In this document: one piece after another, positions 6,670 to 11,001 of the stretch
Layout: the number at the start of each line of letters is the position of its first letter
How positions within the stretch are numbered: position 1 is the stretch's first letter
Assembly (NCBI GenBank): GCA_030531915.1
Contig: JAUNMD010000023.1
Span: forward strand, 1 to 11,001
Length of the DNA stretch: 11,001 nucleotides
Origin: Pseudomonadota bacterium
GTDB lineage: Bacteria > Pseudomonadota > Alphaproteobacteria > Rs-D84
Reading direction: 5' to 3'
The notes under the pieces: generated by a model
The model's database searches: none
Told to the model about the DNA's origin: nothing
Seen by the model: the letters and a program-made list of their open reading frames with translations, nothing else
Program-made: the position numbers and the translations under genes

Positions 6670-8181
6670 ATGAAAAATAAATCTTGTGTATCAACATGGA
6701 TTATATCACGCATGATGATGGCGGCATCTGTCGTTGCACTGGTGGCGTGCGCGGGTCAAAAGAATGACGATTATGCACCCATTGACACACCGACGGTTGA
6801 CTATGTGGAACAGTTGGACGTTTATTCCGCACCACATCAGGATTCCTTTTTGAATCAGTTGGCGATGAATTATCGTTCTTATGCTATTTATAATGCGCGC
6901 ACCAGTGGGTATTCTGAAATGGGCGAACTGTTCGCGCAAAAGGCCGTGGCGGCATTCAGTGGCGAAGTGCCATTCCCAGAAACATTGGATAATTGGCCGG
7001 TCGAAGATCAACAGACCGCGTTCGAATTGTCTGCGGCGTATAACGATTTGATTGAACAATTCAAAAACGATGCAACCACAAATAATCCACAGTTGGCGGC
7101 CGAGGCACAGGCAAAATTTGATTGCTGGTTGTCGGCGGCGGCCAGTGGTCAGGATGGCACGGCGCGTGAATGTCGCGATCGTTTCCAGCGTACGTTGACC
7201 GCATTGCGCGATTGTCAGGGTGGCAAGATTGTAAATACGAAACAACAGAACTCTGCCATTGCGACAACAACGGCGTCTGAAACAGTTGCGGTTAAATCGC
7301 GCATCACAAACGCCAGCAATGTTCCAACTGATTATTACCCAGATACACGTTCACTGCGTGCGGTAAATGGTGCGGGTCGTGCGCGCGAGGGGGTTATTAT
7401 CGTGAATAACGTAAATGTGCCACAGCACTTGATAAACCCTGTGCCAGTTCAACCAGTGGTGTTTAACCAGAATATTTACGGCGGTGACAAGAGCATGTCT
7501 AACAGCAACAACACCGCGGTTTTGTCGGCGGATTGTGGCAATAACGTAAATAATGCGGATTGCGTACCGCAACAACAGGAAGAAATCCCACAGATTGGTG
7601 ATGAATTGGTCACACGTGAAGAATTTATCAACATGATGATGGCGATGCGCGCCGAATTGGCGGCAATCAATTCACGCTTGGATCAAATTCAGGCGGCGAC
7701 AAATGAAAAGACCATCATCAAGGTTCAGCAGATTCCACTTGAACCAAAACAACACGTGATGGAAGAGGTGTTTGAAATCCGCTTTGACTTTAACAAGGCG
7801 ACAATCAAACCGGAATATCAGGATTTAATCCGTAAATTGGCGGATGCGACCCAGAATAACAAGAATATCAAGGTGTCTGTGGTTGGTCATACCGACACAA
7901 TGGGCAGCAAGGATTACAACTATGCATTGGGTGGACGTCGTGCAGAGGCGGTTCAGAAAATGCTGATTAAATACGGCATCCCAGCCAGCCAGATTGTTGC
8001 GGTTTCGTCCGGCGAAGAAGATTTGGCCGTGCCAACCGCCGATGGTGTCGCAAACGCGGCAAACCGTCGTGTGCGTGTGGTCAAAGAAACGCACTATACC
8101 GAAGAAGCCAAGGCCGCACCGATTGTTGTCGAAGAATATTCGGCGAATGAACCATGCGGAATGTATGGCTGTGACGAGTAA
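6670..8181 (+). CDS. Large OmpA-domain (Pal-like) peptidoglycan-binding lipoprotein
   Basis: Predicted outer-membrane lipoprotein that anchors the envelope to peptidoglycan. The 503 residues begin with a lipoprotein signal whose lipobox LVAC puts the acylated Cys at 27. Residues about 50-200 form a helical, Ala/Gln-rich region of unknown function. Residues about 256-305 are Asn/Gln/Val-rich and low in complexity. Residues about 316-350 look like a coiled coil (REEFINMMMAMRAELAAINS onward). The OmpA C-terminal domain spans about 367-475: VFEIRFDFNKATIKPEY, VVGHTDTMGSKDYNYALGGRRAE (His407, Asp409) and NRRVRV (Asn465-Arg466), including the Asp and Arg positions that contact diaminopimelate in the family. 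AAAGGA at 6657-6662, 7 nt before the ATG, and the lipobox fix the start. It is far longer than classical Pal, and no tol genes are adjacent, so the pal symbol is not used. Confidence 0.9.
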   Translation: MKNKSCVSTWIISRMMMAASVVALVACAGQKNDDYAPIDTPTVDYVEQLDVYSAPHQDSFLNQLAMNYRSYAIYNARTSGYSEMGELFAQKAVAAFSGEVPFPETLDNWPVEDQQTAFELSAAYNDLIEQFKNDATTNNPQLAAEAQAKFDCWLSAAASGQDGTARECRDRFQRTLTALRDCQGGKIVNTKQQNSAIATTTASETVAVKSRITNASNVPTDYYPDTRSLRAVNGAGRAREGVIIVNNVNVPQHLINPVPVQPVVFNQNIYGGDKSMSNSNNTAVLSADCGNNVNNADCVPQQQEEIPQIGDELVTREEFINMMMAMRAELAAINSRLDQIQAATNEKTIIKVQQIPLEPKQHVMEEVFEIRFDFNKATIKPEYQDLIRKLADATQNNKNIKVSVVGHTDTMGSKDYNYALGGRRAEAVQKMLIKYGIPASQIVAVSSGEEDLAVPTADGVANAANRRVRVVKETHYTEEAKAAPIVVEEYSANEPCGMYGCDE

Positions 8182-8200
8182 GTGGGGTTGACAATAATAC

Positions 8201-8227
8201 TTGACAAAAAAGTTTTATTAGTTTAAT
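8201..8227 (+). promoter_or_regulatory. Possible promoter for the 53-codon gene
   Basis: A perfect TTGACA at 8201-8206 lies 15 nt before TTTAAT (8222-8227); another TTGACA lies at 8188-8193. The 15-nt spacing is shorter than ideal. The downstream segment has AGAGAGATG, as at other promoters in this window. Because no terminator follows the OmpA-domain gene, readthrough from it is also possible. Confidence 0.45.
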
Positions 8228-8269
8228 CTGACCACTGTCAGAGAGATGTTTTGACAAGAGGCATTGAAT

Positions 8270-8431
8270 ATGACTGATAATGTGAGCAAGTTTAATACCG
8301 CGTCCAGCGCATTGGCAAACAAGAATGCTGCTGGGGCAGGGTACAAGAAAGGTATTGCTGCGGTGAATTTGGCGGCCGAATTTATGGCGCGCGGCGTGAA
8401 TTTACACAGCGGCAACCAGAGTGAAAAATAA
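8270..8431 (+). CDS. Small 53-residue protein of unknown function
   Basis: Not recognised. The product begins MTDNVSKFNTASSALANKN and has an Ala/Gly/Asn-rich body containing KKGIAAVNLAAEFMARG, which could form one amphipathic helix. There is no signal peptide, no Cys and no membrane segment, so a cytoplasmic product is inferred. AAGAGG at 8256-8261, 8 nt before the ATG, is a good ribosome binding site. A strong terminator follows 27 nt after the stop. Codon choice is like the neighbouring genes. A dedicated Shine-Dalgarno, a candidate promoter and a terminator together support a real gene despite its size. Confidence 0.7.
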   Translation: MTDNVSKFNTASSALANKNAAGAGYKKGIAAVNLAAEFMARGVNLHSGNQSEK

Positions 8432-8458
8432 TTTCTGTGCCGATTAAATCGCTATTTG

Positions 8459-8490
8459 CACAGGGGGCTTTTGCCCCCTGTGTTTTTTTT
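8459..8490 (+). terminator. Intrinsic terminator after the 53-codon gene
   Basis: Ten-base-pair perfect stem CACAGGGGGC/GCCCCCTGTG (8459-8468 with 8473-8482), TTTT loop, then eight T. Confidence 0.95.
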
Positions 8491-8580
8491 GTGAAGAAGT
8501 GATATAGTGACAAAGTGATGCAGTTTTAGAATATAAAACTTAAAAACGTGTCGCCCGCGGGCTTGCGCCTTTGCTTTTTT

Positions 8581-8744
8581 GTCATTCCGTGGCTTGACCA
8601 CGGGATCCAGGTGATATTAAAGGTGCACCAACGGCGCACTTTTTACTCACTGGATTGCCACGCGTCGCTTGCGCTTGCTCGCAATGACAAAAAATATTAA
8701 TTTCCTAGAAACATTGTCATTGCGAGTGTAACGAAGCAATCCAG
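8581..8744. repeat. Cluster of palindromic repeat elements with GTCATT ends
   Basis: Three related modules fill most of the 337-nt gene-free gap 8432-8768. Module 1 (8581-8610) starts GTCATTCC, has the hairpin CCGTGG/CCACGG and ends ATCCAG. Module 2 (8650-8689) runs CTGGATTGCC to GCAATGACA. Module 3 (8715-8744) runs TGTCATTGCGAG to GCAATCCAG, inverted relative to module 2. Modules 1 and 2 face each other, with ATCCAG-GTGA (8605) against TCACTGGAT (8647), so 8581-8688 can fold as one long imperfect hairpin bounded by GTCATT/AATGAC. Such 'TCATTGCGAG...CAATCCAG' and 'GTCATTCC...' palindromes are widespread dispersed intergenic repeats in proteobacteria; that is recalled family knowledge. The rest of the gap (8491-8580) holds only a small AT hairpin (8522-8540) and a GCCCGCGGGC palindrome (8553-8562). 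Confidence 0.75.
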
Positions 8745-8768
8745 TTGATAATGTTGCGCAGCACATTC

Positions 8769-9317
8769 TTATTTTATTCCATTCTTATCGGCATAGGCCA
8801 GCATTCCTTGGACATATGGGGCAGGGAATACAACACGCGCCGCGCCACGTTTCCCATAGATTTTGATTGATATGCCCGTGTTTTTGTGCGCGTTCAGGTA
8901 ATTTTTGTCCAGATACATTACAAAATACTCTTTATACCGACACGTTGACGTAGTGCAACTGGGGATAGAATCTGTATTTTCAAATGCTATCTTTTTCCCA
9001 TCAGAATCCAACGCCCGTTCTGGGAATGTCCAGTGTGAAGACCATATATACCCACTGATTCCAAATTGCGCGTCTTTGCCGTTTTTGTGTGTCAATTTCA
9101 AGGTGCTGTATGCCTGATAACCAGCGCAATGCATATAGGAATCAGAGCCGTCTATGCTGCACGTGCGTTTAAGTGGTACGTCACAACTGGTGATGTCAGA
9201 AAAGTCGTCAGTTGTGCAGAGAATCGATTCTTCAACCTCATCCGCTGTTTTCAGGGTCATGACCTGAACACATGCCGACAAAGCAACCAAACTGGACAGT
9301 ATTAGTAATTTTTTCAT
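8769..9317 (-). CDS. Cys-containing lipoprotein of unknown function
   Basis: Not recognised. The 182-residue product has a lipoprotein signal (MKKLLILSSLVALSAC; lipobox LSAC, acylated Cys at 16), so membrane anchoring is inferred. The mature part has six more Cys, four in the first third (ILC, TSC, RTC, MHC) and two in SCTTSTC, suiting three disulfides. It is rich in Thr, Asp, Lys and aromatic residues and looks like a beta-rich globular domain (AYSTLKLTHKNGK, FGISGYIWSSHWTF, GISIKIYGKRGAARVVFP). The frame is open 81 nt upstream, but the ATG at 9317 is chosen because of the signal peptide and the AAGGAG ribosome binding site just upstream. It is transcribed through a structured leader that contains an intrinsic terminator, so attenuation is likely. 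No terminator with a T run follows; the palindromic repeat at 8715-8744 may serve. Confidence 0.85.
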   Translation of the reverse strand: MKKLLILSSLVALSACVQVMTLKTADEVEESILCTTDDFSDITSCDVPLKRTCSIDGSDSYMHCAGYQAYSTLKLTHKNGKDAQFGISGYIWSSHWTFPERALDSDGKKIAFENTDSIPSCTTSTCRYKEYFVMYLDKNYLNAHKNTGISIKIYGKRGAARVVFPAPYVQGMLAYADKNGIK

Positions 9318-9332
9318 GTAATCTCCTTTTTT

Positions 9333-9358
9333 AAGAAAAACCGCCAGAATTGGCGGTT
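9333..9358 (-). terminator. Intrinsic terminator inside the leader of the minus-strand lipoprotein gene
   Basis: On the minus strand, AACCGCCA-ATTC-TGGCGGTT (an 8-bp perfect stem) runs into TTTTTC. It sits between the structured leader and the AAGGAG ribosome binding site, so it would stop transcription before the gene unless prevented from forming. Its 5' arm overlaps the CTCCAACC segment of the leader by four bases. Confidence 0.8.
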
Positions 9359-9501
9359 GGAGATTCACAACTACAGATAGATAGCCGAGTGTATTCAATA
9401 TATTTCACCCGTCTCCAACCAACATGTATGATTGGAGTTTTTTCGTCTTCTCTGACGCCATCTGTGGGTTGTGAAGCCCAACCATCAGAATACCCAATGG
9501 C
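9333..9501 (-). ncRNA. Structured 5' leader RNA, copy A (candidate riboswitch/attenuator)
   Basis: Read on the minus strand from about 9501. P0 is CCATT/GATGG (9500-9482). The P1 5' strand TTCACAACCCACAG (9475-9462) pairs with CTGTAGTTGTGAA (9376-9364), with one interior mismatch region. P2 is CGTC/GACG with loop AGAGAA (9457-9444). An A6 linker follows. P3 is CTCCAA/TTGGAG with a 13-nt loop (9437-9413). P4 is CGGGTG/CACTCG, closing an ATATATTGAATA loop (9411-9386). After P1 comes TCTCCAACC (9363-9355), which can pair perfectly over 9 bp with GGTTGGAGA (9420-9412), and then the terminator and the ribosome binding site of the lipoprotein gene. The same order of elements occurs in copy B on the opposite strand with compensatory changes. 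Folding is by eye. The class is not one I recognise. Confidence 0.7.
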
Positions 9502-9507
9502 AGGATT

Positions 9508-9536
9508 ATTGTATAATGGAAACGTCTTTTTTGCAA
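9508..9536 (-). promoter_or_regulatory. Predicted promoter of leader copy A
   Basis: On the minus strand, TTGCAA (9536-9531), a 17-nt spacer, then TACAAT (9513-9508). The expected start point is near 9501, about 26 nt before P1. The plus strand here also reads TATAAT at 9512-9517 but without a -35, so the minus-strand assignment is preferred. Confidence 0.55.
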
Positions 9537-9576
9537 TCAGTATTTGATTGTTATGTGTGTTCTGTACACTTTCCTG

Positions 9577-9605
9577 TTGCGTGGGAATTTTATCTGTGTT
9601 ACAGT
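9577..9605 (+). promoter_or_regulatory. Predicted promoter of leader copy B
   Basis: TTGCGT (9577-9582), a 17-nt spacer, then TACAGT (9600-9605). The expected start point is near 9612, about 29 nt before P1, which mirrors the 26-nt distance in copy A. The boxes are moderate matches, and the parallel spacing is the main support. Confidence 0.45.
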
Positions 9606-9611
9606 TATTTA

Positions 9612-9794
9612 TGACAAGGCGAAGCGGCCATGTCGGGGCGTAAGAACCTCTAATTTACAGTGTCCGAGGGGACAAAAAATACCTCCAATCTATGATTAGG
9701 GTTGGAGGGTGGCGATATATTCGAATAAGCCCGCTATTTTCTGTAAATTATAGTTCTTAACCTCCAACCACCCGCCTTGGCAGGGTGTTTTTTT
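9612..9794 (+). ncRNA. Structured 5' leader RNA, copy B (candidate riboswitch/attenuator)
   Basis: P0 is a hairpin at 9613-9634 (GACA-A-GGC with GCC-A-TGTC). The P1 5' strand (9641-9660) contains TAAGAAC and TAATTTACAG. It pairs with CTGTAAATTA and GTTCTTA (9741-9759), giving 17 pairs around a small internal loop. P2 is TGTCC-GAGG-GGACA (9661-9674). An A-rich linker follows. P3 is CCTCCAA/TTGGAGG with a 13-nt loop (9682-9708). P4 is weak, GGCG/CGCT (9711-9735), and encloses ATATATTCGAATA. After P1, CCTCCAACC (9761-9769) matches GGTTGGAGG (9700-9708) over 9 bp, and an intrinsic terminator follows. P1 and P2 keep pairing with copy A despite different bases. The leader precedes a Cys-rich secreted-protein unit. 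Confidence 0.7.
9769..9794 (+). terminator. Intrinsic terminator at the end of leader copy B
   Basis: CACCC/GGGTG (9769-9773 with 9783-9787), with the interior GC-CTTG-GC able to stack, then seven T (9788-9794). It lies 33 nt before the ATG at 9827. It is less stable than its counterpart in copy A but has a longer T run. Confidence 0.7.
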
Positions 9795-9826
9795 GCGCCC
9801 GATGAAAAAAAGGGGGAAAGAATAAT

Positions 9827-10213
9827 ATGAAAAAAATTATTGTCGCAATGTTTGCAATTTTGTGCACGCCATGTGTGACACATGCGTACGAGGCGGTCAA
9901 AATTTGTGCAATTCTCCAATGCAACGATGGTTTTTACGCAGAAAATGTGCGTAACGATAATTAAAACAGGGTGTCATATTATACAAAATGCACCAAATGC
10001 CCAGGAAAAACATTGGCGGATGGTGGCGCGGCCAAGGTACGCACGTGGTCGGTTGATGTTATCGGCAGTCCGCATACTGGCCTGACATTGAAACCGATTG
10101 CACCCAACAAAGCTTTATTGCAAAGTGCGTGTTATATTTCGCCCTATGATTATCAAACGTTCAAAGATAGTACAGGCCAATGGCAATATTCTGGTGGCGA
10201 TTGTAAATATTGA
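9827..10213 (+). pseudogene. Cys-rich secreted protein gene interrupted by an in-frame TAA
   Basis: One reading frame runs from ATG 9827 to TGA 10211-10213 and is broken only by TAA at 9962-9964 (codon 46). The first part is a Sec signal peptide (MKKIIVAMFAILCTPCVTHA) followed by a short Cys-containing stretch, CAILQCNDGFY. The second part continues with CTKCPGKT, ends with ACYISPYDYQ...FKDSTGQW...GGDCKY, and has four Cys. The 'CN.G.Y ... C.KCP ... CY ... D.TG ... C.Y' layout is that of a single Cys-rich repeat-type surface domain, so the halves belong together (127 residues plus the stop). AGGGGG at 9811-9816 supports the start. GTG at 9971 would give only a signal-less fragment. The gene may be a recent pseudogene, read through, or affected by a sequence error. 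The next gene follows after 19 nt. Confidence 0.7.
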
Positions 10214-10232
10214 TATCTAGGGGGAAAATAAA

Positions 10233-10802
10233 ATGCAAAAAATTAAATCATCTTGGTTTCGTTTTTGGGCGGCGGTGCTGGCGTTCGTGGGCGTTATGCA
10301 CAGTAAAGATGCCGACGCGGCACGTAAAACAGTGACCGTAACGTGTGGTGGCACACAAAGCACCGATCAGATTCATGTAACCAGTGCGGAATGTAAATTG
10401 GAATCGACAACAACGACCAGCATAAGTTTGGGTGATGGTGGCACGGTTCAATGCTATTGCGATGATACGACATTGCTGCAATATCAAATGACGTGTTCAA
10501 AAAGCACGACCTATGACGCAAACAGTGAAATTGCGTACACAATCTGGTCATTGTCAAATACCCGTGGCACATGCAAGGCGGAGTGTACCGTTGGCGCAAC
10601 GCGTTCTTGTTCAACATCGTCATACACAGGTACGCAGACGTGCAACGTATTCGGTACTTGGAATACATGTAACAAAACATCGTGCAAGAGCGGTTATTTG
10701 TTGATTGATGACACGTGTTACCCCGAATGCACGGTCGATGATGGCACGGGATTTGAAATAACAATTTATGAGGGCAGCAGCAGTAGCAGTACCGAGGCAT
10801 AG
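10233..10802 (+). CDS. Secreted Cys/Thr/Ser-rich protein of unknown function
   Basis: Not assigned to a family. The 189-residue product has a basic N-terminus and a hydrophobic segment (WAAVLAFVGVM), with likely cleavage after ADA at 27-29, so export is inferred. The mature protein is rich in Thr and Ser and has 13 Cys. One stretch (ECTVGATRSCSTSSYTGTQT, then CNVFGTWNTC) follows the extracellular pattern C-x4-R-x-C ... G-x-Q-x-C ... G-x-W-x-x-C found in surface proteins of several phyla. It ends in a Ser run (EGSSSSSTEA). The ribosome binding site AGGGGGA at 10219-10225 is nearly identical to that of the preceding gene 19 nt upstream, so the two form an operon downstream of leader copy B. A strong terminator follows. 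Confidence 0.82.
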   Translation: MQKIKSSWFRFWAAVLAFVGVMHSKDADAARKTVTVTCGGTQSTDQIHVTSAECKLESTTTTSISLGDGGTVQCYCDDTTLLQYQMTCSKSTTYDANSEIAYTIWSLSNTRGTCKAECTVGATRSCSTSSYTGTQTCNVFGTWNTCNKTSCKSGYLLIDDTCYPECTVDDGTGFEITIYEGSSSSSTEA

Positions 10803-10814
10803 TTTTATTATGAC

Positions 10815-10845
10815 AATGTGTCCGCCACCCGCGGACACATTTTTT
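10815..10845 (+). terminator. Intrinsic terminator after the gene at 10233
   Basis: Eleven-base-pair perfect stem AATGTGTCCGC/GCGGACACATT (10815-10825 with 10831-10841), loop CACCC, then a run of T. Confidence 0.95.
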
Positions 10846-10868
10846 ATACCGGATTGTTGTGCATTAAA

Positions 10869-10928
10869 TTCTCCTCCACGAAATCACCCACGAAATTTAT
10901 CAATTTCGCGGGGCCCGATGGAGGAGAA
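10869..10928. repeat. Palindromic element, nested hairpin
   Basis: Outer 10-bp perfect inverted repeat TTCTCCTCCA/TGGAGGAGAA (10869-10878 with 10919-10928) encloses a second hairpin CCCACGAAATT-TATC-AATTTCGCGGG (10887-10912, one A-C mismatch). There is no T run, so it is not a terminator. The inner arm resembles the hairpin of the neighbouring element at 10962-10989, suggesting related mobile palindromes. Confidence 0.7.
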
Positions 10929-10944
10929 CTTGCTACGTTCTAGT

Positions 10945-11001
10945 GTCATTCCTGCTCCGGGCCCCGCAAAATCGCAAGATTTTGTGGGTGGGCAAAGGCA
11001 G
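10945..11001. repeat. Palindromic element, cut by the window end
   Basis: GTCATTCCTGC (10945-10955) is followed by a 12-bp hairpin CCCCGCAAAATC-GCAA-GATTTTGTGGGT (10962-10989, with G-T wobbles) and then GGCAG at the last bases. The left end matches the GTCATTCC start of the repeat at 8581. The right end is expected to continue as GCAGGAATGAC beyond the window, completing a terminal inverted repeat; that continuation is inference. Confidence 0.65.

Noticed and set aside
8491..8580. Possible small RNA or tRNA after the terminator at 8490
   Set aside because: Only a small AT-rich hairpin and a GC palindrome are visible. There is no cloverleaf, and no convincing promoter-terminator pair.
8581..8744. 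CRISPR array
   Set aside because: The repeat modules differ in sequence and orientation, there are no regular spacers, and no cas genes are present. Palindromic intergenic repeats fit better.
9331..9654. A 107-codon open frame on the minus strand with protein-like composition, overlapping leader copy A and its promoter
   Set aside because: It has no ATG, GTG or TTG start and no ribosome binding site, and it runs through a predicted promoter, the structured leader and the terminator. Copy B read in the matching frame has stop codons, so the conservation is structural, not coding.
9355..9769. Integron attC-like cassette sites, suggested by GTTGGAG/CTCCAAC cores
   Set aside because: The cores do not fit the attC R'/R'' consensus well. 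The elements lie upstream of genes in opposite orientations rather than downstream in one orientation, and no integrase is present.
9971..10213. An independent gene starting at GTG 9971
   Set aside because: It has a poor ribosome binding site and no signal peptide, and it is in frame with the upstream signal-peptide half. It is better read as the second half of an interrupted gene.

Overview
The window is moderate-GC bacterial DNA with dense, well-spaced genes, standard stop codons and strong intrinsic terminators. A Gram-negative cell envelope is implied by LptB/LptC (lipopolysaccharide export), a BamE-type lipoprotein and an OmpA-domain lipoprotein. A CarD/CdnL-type regulator and the alphaproteobacterial form of BamE, together with pyruvate:ferredoxin oxidoreductase, suggest an anaerobic or fermentative, probably host-associated and poorly characterised alphaproteobacterium. 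That placement is inference; no rRNA gene is present.

Positions 1-8490 are a compact gene block. A 5'-truncated nifJ (2-2719) is followed 5 nt later by bamE. Next come a secreted Cys-rich protein of unknown function (3215-3763), carD (3875-4441) and, convergent across a shared bidirectional terminator, lptC-lptB on the minus strand. lptC and lptB overlap by 4 nt and have no lptA between them. Divergent from lptC is a secreted protein of unknown function (5790-6581), then a 503-residue OmpA-domain lipoprotein (6670-8181), then a 53-codon gene (8270-8431). Several transcription units start from a good -10 box followed closely by a purine-rich GAGAG(ATG) segment.

Positions 8490-11001 look like an accessory region. 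It is bounded on the left by a cluster of palindromic repeats (8581-8744) and on the right by two more (10869-11001). In between are two divergent units. The minus unit encodes a Cys-containing lipoprotein (8769-9317). The plus unit encodes a Cys-rich secreted protein with an in-frame TAA (9827-10213) and a second Cys-rich secreted protein (10233-10802).

The most interesting observation is in the 509-nt gap between these units. Both units have a 5' leader with the same predicted RNA architecture: promoter, about 26-29 nt, a long closing stem P1, a short hairpin P2, an A-rich linker, a CTCCAA/TTGGAG hairpin P3, a conserved AT-rich loop, the P1 3' strand, CTCCAACC, an intrinsic terminator, a ribosome binding site and the start codon. 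P1, P2 and a long-range helix are kept by compensatory base changes although much of the primary sequence has diverged. This is what a cis-regulatory RNA (riboswitch-like attenuator) should look like. I do not recognise it as a known class.
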